Below, piece after piece: positions 33,833-41,784 of a stretch of DNA of 64,000 nucleotides. Positions within the stretch are counted from its first letter, which is position 1. Each line of letters opens with the position of its first letter. The DNA lies in assembly GCF_003937945.1 (NCBI RefSeq), contig NZ_RSEC01000008.1, positions 1-64,000 of the forward strand, read 5' to 3'. A model generated the notes under the pieces. It had not been told where the DNA came from. It saw only the letters and a program-made list of their open reading frames with translations, and made no database searches. The position numbers were made by a program, and so were the translations under genes. Origin of the DNA: Amycolatopsis eburnea (GTDB taxonomy: Bacteria; Actinomycetota; Actinomycetes; Mycobacteriales; Pseudonocardiaceae).

Positions 33833-33969
33833 TGTGGACAACTCGCCCGCGCGCCACCACATATCCACGCCCCGGCCACCCGCACCCCCACACGTTGTGG
33901 ACAGCCATTAGGCCATCACCGTGAAAACCTGTGGATAACCCGGGGGATAACTCAGCTTCCTGTGGACAA
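33833..33969. other. cluster of DnaA-box-like sites
   Basis: Four 9-mers in the same orientation occur in 137 bp: TGTGGACAA (33833), TGTGGACAG (33896), TGTGGATAA (33930) and TGTGGACAA (33961). TGTGGATAA is the reverse of the classical box TTATCCACA, and TGTGGACAA the reverse of the actinomycete form TTGTCCACA. No dnaA or dnaN is nearby, so this is not the usual oriC. It fills the gap 33788-34010, where no gene is visible. Confidence 0.6.
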
Positions 33970-34010
33970 CTGGTCTGAAGCTCCCCCAGGTGTGGTATAG
34001 CCCGGACCCG

Positions 34011-35309
34011 TCAGAACAGCAGCTCCGCGACCGCGTAGATGACCAGACCGGCCAGCGCGCCCACCACCGTGCCGTTGATCCGGATGAACTGCAGGTCGCG
34101 GCCCACCTGGAGCTCGATCTTGCGCGACGTCTCCTCGGCGTCCCAGCGCTCGACCGTGTCGGTGATGATCGTCGTGATCTCGCGCGAGTAGTTCTTCACC
34201 AGGTACGCCGCGGCGCCCTCGACCCAGCCGTCGGCCTTCGACCGCAGCTGGTCGTCCGAAACCAGCCGCGAACCCAGCGACATCAGGCCCAGCCGGACGC
34301 GGCGGCGCAGCTCGCTCGACGGGTCCTCGGCCGCCGTCAGGAGCATCTCCTTCGCCGTGCTCCACGCCGAGCCGATCAGGCGCTGGACCTCCTCGTGGTG
34401 CACGATCTGGCCCTTGACCTGCTCGGCGCGCGCCATCACCTCGGGGTTGGTCTGCAGGTCCTGGGCGAACTCGCCGAGGAACTTGTCCAGCGCCAGCCGC
34501 ATCGGGTGGTTCACGTCGGTCTTCACCGCCCACGCGAACGACAGCACCTCGCCGTAGACCTTGTCCGCGAGCATCTCGTCGACGAACTTCGGCGACCAGC
34601 TCGGCGCCCGGTCCGAGACCACGCGCAGCATCGTCGTGTGGTTGTCGCGGACCCACTCGTACGCGCGGTCGCACATCAGGTCCACGAGCTTGTGGTGCGC
34701 GCCGTCGGCGAAGACGCCCTGGAGGATCTTGCCCAGCGGCGGGCCCCACGGCTTGTCGATGATCCGCCGCGCGACCGCCTGCTCCATGATCGCCTGGATG
34801 TCGTCGTCGCGGAGCACCTTCACGGCGGCGCGGACCATCGTGGCCAGCTCTGACGTCACGCGCTCGGCGTTCTCCTCCTGGGCCAGCCACCCGCCGAGCC
34901 GCCGCGCGATCTCGACGCGCTTGAGCTTGTCGCGCACGACCTCCTCGGACAGGAAGTTCGAGCCGACGAAGTCGCCGAGGCTGGTGCCGAGCGCGTCCTT
35001 CTTGTTCGGGATGATCGCCGTGTGCGGGATCTTCAGCCCGAGCGGGTGCCGGAACAGCGCCGTGACGGCGAACCAGTCGGCCAGCGCGCCGACCATGCCC
35101 GCTTCGGCGGCCGCGCGCACGTAGCCGACCCAGGCCGGCCAGCCCGCGGACTGCGCCCAGCTGGTCAGCAGGAACACGAGCGTGGCGCCGAGCAGGAACG
35201 ACAGCGCGACCAGCTTCATCTTGCGCAGCGCGCGACGCTTTTCCGCTTCACCGGCTGCGCCGCCGGGCGGGTCGGCGGGCGTCACCTTGGCGGGGGTCAG
35301 TTGCTCCAC
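34011..35309 (-). CDS. DUF445 family membrane protein
   Basis: A 432-residue protein of the DUF445 family. A hydrophobic segment near residues 32-50 and the motif GALADWFAVTALFRHPLGL (about 74-92) anchor the N terminus; the middle is a long helical region and a last hydrophobic segment (VVGALAGLVIYAVAELLF) ends the protein. Function is unknown; membrane stress or envelope maintenance is often suggested. The GTG at 35309 is only 29 bp from the divergent aminotransferase start. Confidence 0.9.
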   Translation of the reverse strand: MEQLTPAKVTPADPPGGAAGEAEKRRALRKMKLVALSFLLGATLVFLLTSWAQSAGWPAWVGYVRAAAEAGMVGALADWFAVTALFRHPLGLKIPHTAIIPNKKDALGTSLGDFVGSNFLSEEVVRDKLKRVEIARRLGGWLAQEENAERVTSELATMVRAAVKVLRDDDIQAIMEQAVARRIIDKPWGPPLGKILQGVFADGAHHKLVDLMCDRAYEWVRDNHTTMLRVVSDRAPSWSPKFVDEMLADKVYGEVLSFAWAVKTDVNHPMRLALDKFLGEFAQDLQTNPEVMARAEQVKGQIVHHEEVQRLIGSAWSTAKEMLLTAAEDPSSELRRRVRLGLMSLGSRLVSDDQLRSKADGWVEGAAAYLVKNYSREITTIITDTVERWDAEETSRKIELQVGRDLQFIRINGTVVGALAGLVIYAVAELLF

Positions 35310-35338
35310 ATCGCCATTGTCCGTGAGGATGGCTGATC

Positions 35339-36505
35339 GTGCGCGAACCTGCTCTCGTCCCCCGCCTCCGGCCGTTCACCTCGACCATCTTCGCCGAGAT
35401 GACCGCGCTGGCCGTCAAGCACGACGCCGTCAACCTCGGCCAGGGCTTCCCGGACACCGACGGCCCCGCCGGCATGCTCGACGCCGCCAAGAACGCGCTG
35501 TTCGGCGGCGCCAACCAGTACCCGCCCGGCCCCGGACGGCCCGAGCTGCGGGCGGCGATCGCGCGGCACCGGCTGCGCTACGGCACCGAGTACGACCCGG
35601 ACACCGAGATCCTGGTCACCGCGGGCGCGACCGAAGCCATCACGGCGACGCTGCTCGCGCTGACCGAGCCCGGCGACGAGGTCATCGTCATCGAGCCGTA
35701 CTACGACTCCTACGCCGCCGCGGTCGCGATGGCGGGCGCCGAGCGCCGGGTCGTCGGACTGGTCGAGGGCGAGGACGGCCGCTTCGGCCTCGACGTCGAC
35801 GGGCTGCGCGCCGCCGTCACGCCGCGGACCAGGGCGGTACTGGTGAACTCGCCGCACAACCCGACCGGCACGGTGTTCACCCGCGCCGAGCTGGAAGCGC
35901 TGGCGGCGCTGTGCGTCGAGCACGACCTGATCGCGATCTGCGACGAGGTCTACGAGCACCTGGTGTTCGACGACGCCGAGCACATCCCCCTGGTCACGCT
36001 GCCCGGCATGCGGCCGCGGACGGTGAGCATCTCCAGCGCCGGGAAGACGTTCAACTGCACCGGCTGGAAGATCGGCTGGGTCTGTTCGACGCCGGAACTG
36101 GTCGCGGCGGTGAAGGCGGCGAAGCAGTTCATCACGTTCGTCTCCGGCGGCCCGCTGCAGCCGGCGGTGGCGCACGCGCTCGACCACGAGCTCCCCTGGG
36201 TCGACGGTCTGCGCGACTCGCTGGCGGAGAAGCGCGACCGGCTCTCGGCGGGCCTCGCGGACGCCGGGTTCGCGGTCCGCCCGACGGCGGGCACGTACTT
36301 CGTGTGCGTCGACGTCCGGCCGCTGGGCTTCACCGACGCCGCCGACCTCGCGTGGGAACTGCCGGGCCGCGTGGGCGTCGCCGCCGTCCCCGTGAAGGTG
36401 TTCACCGATCACCCGGAAGAGTGGAAACACCTCCTTCGCTTCGCGTTCTGCAAGCGCAACGAAGTCATCGACGAAGCCATCACCCGATTGCGCAAACTGG
36501 TCTGA
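35339..36505 (+). CDS. PLP-dependent aminotransferase, class I/II (DapC-like)
   Basis: A 388-residue fold-type I aminotransferase. It has AVNLGQGFPDTDGP near residue 30, NSPHNPTGTVF (about 170), the cofactor Asp/Tyr in CDEVYEHLVFDD and the PLP Lys in SSAGKTFNCTGWKIGW (about 230-245). Its closest known relatives by motif are actinobacterial N-succinyldiaminopimelate aminotransferase-like proteins (Rv0858c) and kynurenine aminotransferases; the substrate cannot be fixed from sequence. It starts at GTG 35339, divergent from DUF445. Confidence 0.9.
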   Translation: MREPALVPRLRPFTSTIFAEMTALAVKHDAVNLGQGFPDTDGPAGMLDAAKNALFGGANQYPPGPGRPELRAAIARHRLRYGTEYDPDTEILVTAGATEAITATLLALTEPGDEVIVIEPYYDSYAAAVAMAGAERRVVGLVEGEDGRFGLDVDGLRAAVTPRTRAVLVNSPHNPTGTVFTRAELEALAALCVEHDLIAICDEVYEHLVFDDAEHIPLVTLPGMRPRTVSISSAGKTFNCTGWKIGWVCSTPELVAAVKAAKQFITFVSGGPLQPAVAHALDHELPWVDGLRDSLAEKRDRLSAGLADAGFAVRPTAGTYFVCVDVRPLGFTDAADLAWELPGRVGVAAVPVKVFTDHPEEWKHLLRFAFCKRNEVIDEAITRLRKLV

Positions 36506-36852
36506 CGACTCGAGGTGTGTCCCACATCGCGGAAGGAGCGTGGCTCGGGCACGCACCGTTTCCGAAGTGATACCGAAGGCGAACGCATTCCGGGAAACAT
36601 CAGGTCAGCGCCCGGGCGGGCAAATTGCGGCACTCCTCCGAATGGCCGCACGAGAACACCCGAACGGCACTGAGAGTGATCAACTTGTCGGCCGCAGAGC
36701 CCTTGCCCGGTAGGGCCGTTCCGCCTTACGGGCTGGATCGAACGCGGGAGAGATGAAAGACTCCCGAGCGGTGCTAGAAAGAGTGCAGCCCCGGGGGAAC
36801 TGCGACCTGGCCGGAGAAAGACCCCAGCGAGAACAGACTTCAGGCGCGGACG
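36506..36852 (+). ncRNA. possible structured leader upstream of the secreted Thr/Ala-rich protein
   Basis: This 347-nt gene-free stretch shows serial hairpins: GCCCT/AGGGC around 36699-36716, CGGGAG-N10-CTCCCG at 36745-36766, GCAG-N11-CTGC at 36785-36803 and CTGG/CCAG at 36807-36827. GAAAGA recurs at unpaired positions (36755, 36777 and 36815 approximately). It resembles a cis-regulatory leader; I cannot match it to a known riboswitch class by eye, though ydaO-type elements often precede secreted wall proteins. Confidence 0.35.
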
Positions 36853-38433
36853 GTGGTGGTGGCGGTGAGCAGCACGGCGAATTCGCGCCGCAGCGCCCCG
36901 AGCCGGCCCGCGTTCACAGCGGGTGAGGAACCCCGGCAAACCGTTGCCACGCCGATGCGGCGGGAACCCCTCGCGGGCCACCTTCGCGCGCGCGGGCGGG
37001 CGCCACGCCCGTGGGCGGGCGCGCTGCAGCGGCCCGCCGCCAAGATCCTCGTCGCCGGCGGCCTGACGCTGGCCGGGTGGCTGCTCACCGCGGCCCTTTC
37101 CGGGAGCACCGCCGGCGCGGTCGAGCAGGCGGCCTGCCCGCAGGCGCCCGTGGCCTCCACTGTGGACCACCCCGGCAAGCCCTTCCTGCACGGCAAGCAC
37201 CACCGCAAGAGCCACCGGGAAACCGGCGCCTGCGCGCAGCAGCCGGGCGAAACGGCGGCCGATCCGGCCGGGACCACGACCACCGACACCACGGCAGGCG
37301 AGACACAGCCGGCCAACAGCACCGCCGCGGACACCGCTCCGGCCGGGACCACTGCCGCCGACAGCGCCGCCGCGGACACCACGCCGAGCGGGACCACAGC
37401 CACCAACACCACGGCAGGCGAAGCCGCGCCAAGCGACACCACTGCAGGCGACACACAGCCGGCCAACAGCACCGCCGCCGACACCACGCCGAGCGAGACC
37501 GTGGCAGGCGAGACCAATCCGGCCGAGACCACGCCGAGCGGCACCACGGCAAGCCAGACCACCGCCACCGAATCCACGCCGACCGAGACCACTCCGGTCG
37601 ACAGCGCCGCCGCCGACACCACGGCCACCGGGACGAAGCCGGCCGAGACCGCGCCCGCCGCGAAGACCCCGCCGTCCCGAGACACCACCGCCGCCGAGCA
37701 GCCCGCGGCGGACACCCAGAGCGGCCTCCTCGGCGGCTTGGTCGGCAACGTCCTCAACGCGAGCACCGAGACCCAACCCCAGACCGGCCTCCTCGGCGGC
37801 CTGGTCGGCGGCGTCCTCAACGTGGTCGGCGGCGCCCTCACCACGGTCACGAGCACGGTCGGCGTCGTCACGGACACGCTCTCCCACACCGTCCTCGCCC
37901 CGCTCACCCAGCCGCCCGCGAGCAACCCCGACGCGCCCGTCCTGCTGCCGCTCGACGACGTCCTCGGCCCGATCTTCACCGGCGGCTCGAACTCCGGCGG
38001 CGTGACCGTCACCGCGCCGGCGGCCACCACCCTCGTCGCGACGGTGCCCGCCGAAACCCCGGCGGCCGCCGTCGTGACCGCGCCCGTCGAGGCCGCTCCG
38101 CAGAGCACCTCCCGCGGCGCCACGCACTCCGTCGTCGTGCGGCACGAGGTGCCGCAGCAGGCCAAGCAGGAGCTGCCGCGCGATTCCGGCGTGCACGCCC
38201 GTGACGGTGGCGGCGACACCGCGCCCGGCCTGCCCGGCGGCACCACCGCCCCGAGCGCGCCGGCTCCCACCGCCACCCCCGGCCACGACGGTCCCGGTGG
38301 GGCGCGCCACGCCTTCGCCGTCCACACCGACGACGTCACCACCACCCAGCTGAAGCTCATCGGCGCCAGCCGCGACCACGACGTCGACGGCGCGGGCAGG
38401 GAAGCCGCCCTGCCCACCACCTCCCCCGACTGA
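36853..38433 (+). CDS. secreted Thr/Ala-rich low-complexity protein
   Basis: A 526-residue protein with no family I recognise. A hydrophobic segment ILVAGGLTLAGWLLTAAL (about residues 65-82) after a basic stretch looks like a signal anchor or long signal peptide, ending near AGAVEQA. Residues about 130-275 are degenerate Thr/Ala/Glu/Asp repeats (TTAGETQPANSTAADT). Then come two GLLGGLVG segments (about 290-325) and a Pro/Ala-rich C-terminal half. It is probably wall-associated and O-glycosylated. The start is uncertain; ATG 36955 is an alternative just before the hydrophobic segment. The antisense strand is also open, but composition favours this strand. Confidence 0.6.
   Translation: MVVAVSSTANSRRSAPSRPAFTAGEEPRQTVATPMRREPLAGHLRARGRAPRPWAGALQRPAAKILVAGGLTLAGWLLTAALSGSTAGAVEQAACPQAPVASTVDHPGKPFLHGKHHRKSHRETGACAQQPGETAADPAGTTTTDTTAGETQPANSTAADTAPAGTTAADSAAADTTPSGTTATNTTAGEAAPSDTTAGDTQPANSTAADTTPSETVAGETNPAETTPSGTTASQTTATESTPTETTPVDSAAADTTATGTKPAETAPAAKTPPSRDTTAAEQPAADTQSGLLGGLVGNVLNASTETQPQTGLLGGLVGGVLNVVGGALTTVTSTVGVVTDTLSHTVLAPLTQPPASNPDAPVLLPLDDVLGPIFTGGSNSGGVTVTAPAATTLVATVPAETPAAAVVTAPVEAAPQSTSRGATHSVVVRHEVPQQAKQELPRDSGVHARDGGGDTAPGLPGGTTAPSAPAPTATPGHDGPGGARHAFAVHTDDVTTTQLKLIGASRDHDVDGAGREAALPTTSPD
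37261..37680 (+). repeat. degenerate Thr/Ala/Glu-coding repeats
   Basis: Units of roughly 24-48 nt recur, the clearest being two near-identical 48-nt copies at about 37290 and 37438 that share ACACAGCCGGCCAACAGCAC. They code for T-T-A-G-(E/D)-T-Q-P-A-N-S-T-A-A-D-T. Such arrays often vary in length between strains. Confidence 0.7.
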
Positions 38434-38577
38434 CCCCGCGCCGGGCAGCCGGGGACACCTGCGTCCAAACCAAGATCAACTCGACGCACGTCCACGCCGT
38501 TGATGCGTGACGAATCCCCAGCTCCAGTACGCAATCCGTGAGTCTTTCACGTTCTCGTACCCCAGGGGCGCACCACC

Positions 38578-38742
38578 ATGCGAAACCACAGTCTTTCCGA
38601 CCGGCCGACCGCGCCCGGCCGGGTCGGATCCCGGTCCCGGCGCCGCGCTGCCCCCGCGGCGCCGGGACCCACACCGGACGCGCTCCGGGAGCCCTTGCTC
38701 ACCGCGCCGAGCGAGGACTCGCAGTACCGAGAGCACGTCTGA
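38578..38742 (+). CDS. possible 54-residue small protein
   Basis: An ATG with AGGGG 9-13 nt upstream opens a 54-codon frame that begins MRNHSLSDRPTAPG and ends SEDSQYREHV. The middle is Arg/Ala/Pro-rich because it spans two DNA hairpins (38605-38627 and 38633-38669). A strong hairpin terminator follows 7 nt after the stop, which is the best evidence for a real gene. No family is recognised; it could be a small peptide, a leader, or chance. Confidence 0.35.
   Translation: MRNHSLSDRPTAPGRVGSRSRRRAAPAAPGPTPDALREPLLTAPSEDSQYREHV
38605..38669. repeat. two adjacent hairpins inside the small frame
   Basis: CCGACC (38605-38610) pairs with GGTCGG (38622-38627). GGTCCCGGCGCCGCG (38633-38647) pairs perfectly with CGCGGCGCCGGGACC (38655-38669) around a 7-nt loop. 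They are unusually stable and lie in an otherwise gene-poor stretch (38434-38914). Confidence 0.6.
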
Positions 38743-38748
38743 GCCGCG

Positions 38749-38785
38749 GGCTTCCCGGCACGTCGAGGGGCTGTGCCGGGAAGCC
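38749..38785 (+). terminator. hairpin terminator
   Basis: GGCTTCCCGGCAC (38749-38761) pairs perfectly with GTGCCGGGAAGCC (38773-38785) around an 11-nt loop, immediately after the 54-residue frame. It probably ends transcription of that frame and of the secreted protein gene. Confidence 0.65.
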
Positions 38786-38839
38786 AGCGGTTACCCGCGA
38801 GCGGGGTCACGTCCGCGAGCGGGGGTGTGAAACCGCCGG

Positions 38840-38906
38840 ACCGGTGCGCTGGATGCACCCGAACGCCGCCCATCCCTGGGAGCAGGCTCGCATCCAGCGC
38901 ACCGGT
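38840..38906 (-). terminator. 17-bp inverted repeat downstream of yczR
   Basis: ACCGGTGCGCTGGATGC (38840-38856) is the exact reverse complement of GCATCCAGCGCACCGGT (38890-38906), with a 33-nt loop; flanking bases (GAAAC/GTTTC) extend the pairing imperfectly. It starts 9 nt after the yczR stop on the minus strand, so it could act as its terminator. Confidence 0.55.
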
Positions 38907-38914
38907 TCGTCGTT

Positions 38915-40360
38915 TCAGGCGATCGGCGCGGCCAGCGATTCCGGCGTGCCGCGCACCGACGCTTCGGCGGTGCGCAGGCGGCGGACGGCCTGCTCCATCG
39001 TTTCCGGCGGCAGGGAAAACGGCAGCCGGATCCAGCGCTCCAGGCCACCGTGGACACCGAAGCGCGAACCGGGCGCCACCTGGACGCCGTGGCTCGCCGC
39101 CGCGACCGCGAGGCGCGAGCTCACCGGTTCCGGCATCCGGCACCACAGCGACAAGCCACCCTCCGGCAGCGCGAACGTCCAGTCCGGGAGGTGCTCGCGC
39201 ACCGCGCCGGCCAGCGCGTCGCGGTAGCCGCGCAGCTCCTCGCGGCGGCGGGTCAGCGCGCTCTCGTCATCGAGCAGCTCGGTCAGCACCAGCTGCTCGA
39301 ACACCGGTGAGCCCAGGTCGACCGCGTAGCGCGCGGAAACCAGCCTGCCGAGCAGGTCCTCCGACGCGCGGATCCAGCCGAGCCGCAGCCCGCCCCAGTG
39401 CGTTTTCGACGCCGACCCCACGCAGATCGCCAGGTCGCCGGCGAACGCGGCCAGCGGCGGCGGCCCGGCCAGCGGGTCGCCTTCGAGGTCCAGCTCGACG
39501 AGCGTCTCGTCCACGACGACCGGCGTCCGCGCGCGGCTCAGCACCGCGCCGAGCCGTTCGCGGCCGCCGGTGTCCAGGCGCAGGCCGGTCGGGTTCTGGA
39601 AGTCGACGACGAGGTAGGCGAACCGCGGCGACGCCTGCCGCAGCGCCGCGTCGACACCGGCGATGTCCCAGCCGCGCTCCCCGCTGGGGTCGAGCGCGAC
39701 CGGCACCGGGATCGCGTGCGCGGCGCGGATCGCCTCCAGGGCGTTCGGGTACGTCGGCTGCTCGACCAGCACCCGGTCGCCGGGCCCGGCGAGCATGCGC
39801 AGGACCAGCACGAACGCGTGGTGCGCACCGTTGGTGACCATGACCTGCGCGGGGGTCGTCGGCAGCCCGCGTTCGGTGTAGCGGCGGGCGATCCGCTCGC
39901 GCAGGCCGAGCAGCCCGCGCTCCTGGTAGCCGTGGTCGCCGAGGTGGTCGGCGAGCCGGACGCGGGCCGTGTCGACCGCCGCGGCCGTGCCCGCGATCGC
40001 CGGCGAGGACGCGTGGGTGAAGTCGATCGAGCCGCCACCGGCCGGCGCGAGCGGGCCGCGGCGCCGCCGTCCGGGCGCGGCCACCCACGACCCGGCGCCC
40101 CGGCGGCTCGCGACGAACCCGTTCTCCCGCAACCGGTCCAGCGCCGCGCCGATCAGCGTCCGGCTGGCGCCGAGCGCGTCGGCCAGCTCCCGTTCGGCCG
40201 GCAGCCGGGTGCCGAGCGGGAGCTGGCCGTCGAGCACCTGCAGCTCGATGGCCGCGGCCAGGTCGGCCGCGCCCTGCCGGGAACCCTGCCGCCAGGAGCC
40301 CAGCATGACGGCCAATCGAGGCCCGGAGATGCGTCCACCCAGTGGGACTGCGGCTTCCAT
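38915..40360 (-). CDS. yczR: MocR-type regulator (GntR HTH plus aminotransferase fold), YczR-like
   Basis: A 481-residue MocR regulator: winged HTH at about residues 25-95 (LPAERELADALGASRTLIG) joined to a fold-type I aminotransferase domain (about 115-470) with the PLP lysine in GSASKTHWGGLRLGW. The divergent gene encodes a YczE-type membrane protein, the arrangement that defines the YczR subgroup. No ribosome site is seen before the ATG at 40360, so translation may be leaderless. It probably senses PLP or an amino-acid adduct and controls yczE through the repeats at 40361-40400. Confidence 0.9.
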   Translation of the reverse strand: MEAAVPLGGRISGPRLAVMLGSWRQGSRQGAADLAAAIELQVLDGQLPLGTRLPAERELADALGASRTLIGAALDRLRENGFVASRRGAGSWVAAPGRRRRGPLAPAGGGSIDFTHASSPAIAGTAAAVDTARVRLADHLGDHGYQERGLLGLRERIARRYTERGLPTTPAQVMVTNGAHHAFVLVLRMLAGPGDRVLVEQPTYPNALEAIRAAHAIPVPVALDPSGERGWDIAGVDAALRQASPRFAYLVVDFQNPTGLRLDTGGRERLGAVLSRARTPVVVDETLVELDLEGDPLAGPPPLAAFAGDLAICVGSASKTHWGGLRLGWIRASEDLLGRLVSARYAVDLGSPVFEQLVLTELLDDESALTRRREELRGYRDALAGAVREHLPDWTFALPEGGLSLWCRMPEPVSSRLAVAAASHGVQVAPGSRFGVHGGLERWIRLPFSLPPETMEQAVRRLRTAEASVRGTPESLAAPIA

Positions 40361-40400
40361 AAGGCCAATATCCTGGAATTGGCTATGGTTTACAAGGCCA
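40361..40400. promoter_or_regulatory. MocR-type operator between yczR and yczE
   Basis: GCCAAT-N8-ATTGGC (40364-40369 and 40378-40383) is a perfect inverted repeat. AAGGCCA occurs as a direct repeat at 40361-40367 and 40394-40400, 33 bp apart. Mixed direct and inverted repeats are usual for MocR operators. It fills the whole gap up to the yczE start at 40422. Confidence 0.65.
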
Positions 40401-40421
40401 CTTGCGGCGGATAGTGCGGGT

Positions 40422-41048
40422 GTGGCTCAGATCGACCTCCGGCCCGTCCGGATTACCCGTGACCCCACCCGCCGCAGTGTGCAGCTGCTCGCGGGCCTCG
40501 CCCTCTACGGCACCAGCGTCGCCCTCGTCACCCGGGCCGGCCTCGGCCTCGAGCCGTGGAGCGTGCTGGCCGAAGGCGTCCTGAAGCACACCGGTCTGTC
40601 GTTCGGCACGGTGACCGGCCTGATCTCGGTGGTCGTGCTCCTGCTGTGGATCCCGCTGCGGCAGCGGCCCGGCATCGGGACCATCGCGAACGTCGTCGTC
40701 ATCTCGGTGATGGTCGACGCCGTCCGCGCGGTGGTGCCCGACCAGCACGACCTGGCCTGGCAGATCGCGCTCCTGGCCGGCGGCATCGCGCTGAACGGCG
40801 TCGCGACCGCGACCTACGTCGGCGCCCGGCTCGGCCCGGGACCCCGTGACGGCCTGATGACCGGCCTCGCGGCCCGCACCGGCTGGTCGGTCCGGCTGGT
40901 GCGCACCGGCATCGAGGTCACCGTGGTCGTGGTGGGCTTCTTCCTCGGCGGGACGGTCGGCGTCGGCACCGTGCTCTACGCGCTCGCGATCGGCCCGCTG
41001 ACCCAGGCGCTGCTGCCGTACGTCGTGTGGCGCGAGCGCGCCGCCTAA
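40422..41048 (+). CDS. yczE: YczE/YyaS/YitT-family membrane protein
   Basis: A 208-residue membrane protein with about five hydrophobic segments. Family features are ALYGTSVALVTRAGLGLEPWSV (about residues 21-40, slightly split here), then VLAEGVLKHTGLSFGTVTGL and PGPRDGLMTGLAARTGWSV (about 138-156). The family is of unknown function, with a suggested role in surfactin production in Bacillus. Start GTG 40422; controlled by the divergent YczR. Its stop overlaps the convergent ClpN-like gene by 4 nt. Confidence 0.88.
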   Translation: MAQIDLRPVRITRDPTRRSVQLLAGLALYGTSVALVTRAGLGLEPWSVLAEGVLKHTGLSFGTVTGLISVVVLLLWIPLRQRPGIGTIANVVVISVMVDAVRAVVPDQHDLAWQIALLAGGIALNGVATATYVGARLGPGPRDGLMTGLAARTGWSVRLVRTGIEVTVVVVGFFLGGTVGVGTVLYALAIGPLTQALLPYVVWRERAA

Positions 41049-41572
41049 CCGGCTTTGCGCTGCTGGACGACCCGGCGCAGCGTCGCGTAGTCGGCGCCGC
41101 GCCGGGCGAGGACGTCGTCGGTGCCGCGCTGCTGGGCCAGCGCGAGCAGGATGTGCTCCTGCCCCAGGTGCTTGTCGCCCAGCCGGACGGCTTCCTCGAG
41201 GCTCAGCTCGAGCGTCTTCTTCGACTGCGCGGTGAAGGGGATGTGCCCGCGCTTGGCCGGGCCCAGCCGGCCGGCCAGCGCCCCTTCGCCGTGGGTCTGC
41301 TCGACGCGCTCGACGATCTGCTCGACGTCGATGCCGAACTCGGTGAGCGCCTCGGCGTCGGCGTCGCTGACCCCGCCGCGGCGCCGGGTCCGCGCCAGCT
41401 CCTCGGCGATGTCGTCGGTGGCGACCCCCAGCTCGGCGAGCAGCGGGACACCGCCCTTGACCAGCCCGGCGAGCAGGTGCGCGGGCCCGATCTCCACCGA
41501 ACCGGACTGGCGCGCCACGATCTGCGCTTCGACCACCGCCTGGCGGGCGTCCGCCGTGAACCGTTCGAACAT
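41045..41572 (-). CDS. ClpA/B/C N-domain protein (no ATPase), partner of split HTH gene
   Basis: A 175-residue protein consisting of two Clp_N repeats (motifs EIGPAHLLAGLVKGG near residue 27 and GQEHILLALAQQRGTDDVL near 142) with a central linker rich in Ala/Glu/Arg. The AAA+ ATPase domains of ClpA/B/C are absent. The ATG at 41572 overlaps the HTH gene's stop by 1 nt (TGATG). The fused protein at 59632-60369 has the same order, HTH then Clp_N, so this pair is its split form. It probably acts as the sensory half of a regulator, perhaps competing for Clp substrates or adaptors. Confidence 0.85.
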   Translation of the reverse strand: MFERFTADARQAVVEAQIVARQSGSVEIGPAHLLAGLVKGGVPLLAELGVATDDIAEELARTRRRGGVSDADAEALTEFGIDVEQIVERVEQTHGEGALAGRLGPAKRGHIPFTAQSKKTLELSLEEAVRLGDKHLGQEHILLALAQQRGTDDVLARRGADYATLRRVVQQRKAG

Positions 41573-41781
41573 CAGTGCCTCCCGTACTTCTTGTGCACGG
41601 CCTGCCGGCTGACCCCCAGCTCGGCGGCGATTTCCTGCCACGACCAGCCCTGCACCCGCGCACTGCGGACCTGCACGGCCTCCAGCTGTTCCAGCAGCCG
41701 CCGGAGCGCGGCGACCGCGCGCAACCCCACCCGGGGATCGCGATCACCGGCCCGGGCGGCCAAATCCGTCGCTTCCGTCAT
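41572..41781 (-). CDS. small HTH protein, DNA-binding half of the split HTH-ClpN regulator
   Basis: A 69-residue protein. Residues about 20-42 are helical and the HTH is GWSWQEIAAELGVSRQAVHKKYG (about 46-66; quoted parts only for the recognition region), closely matching SWTEIGKSMGVTKQAAQKRF in the fused paralogue. The start ATG 41781 lies 3 nt from the first of two GTCAAC/GTTGAC palindromes. Translation is coupled to the Clp_N gene by TGATG. Divergent PP2C gene starts 90 bp away. Confidence 0.85.
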   Translation of the reverse strand: MTEATDLAARAGDRDPRVGLRAVAALRRLLEQLEAVQVRSARVQGWSWQEIAAELGVSRQAVHKKYGRH

Positions 41782-41784
41782 GCT

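Noticed and set aside
33833..33969. Interpretation of the DnaA-box cluster as the chromosomal origin oriC
   Set aside because: dnaA, dnaN, rnpA and rpmH are all absent from the neighbourhood, and there are only about four boxes where an actinomycete oriC has many more.
36409..38534. Long antisense open frames opposite the Thr/Ala-rich secreted protein
   Set aside because: They arise from strong third-position GC bias. The plus-strand frame has a signal-like segment and coherent repeats; the antisense products have no recognisable features.
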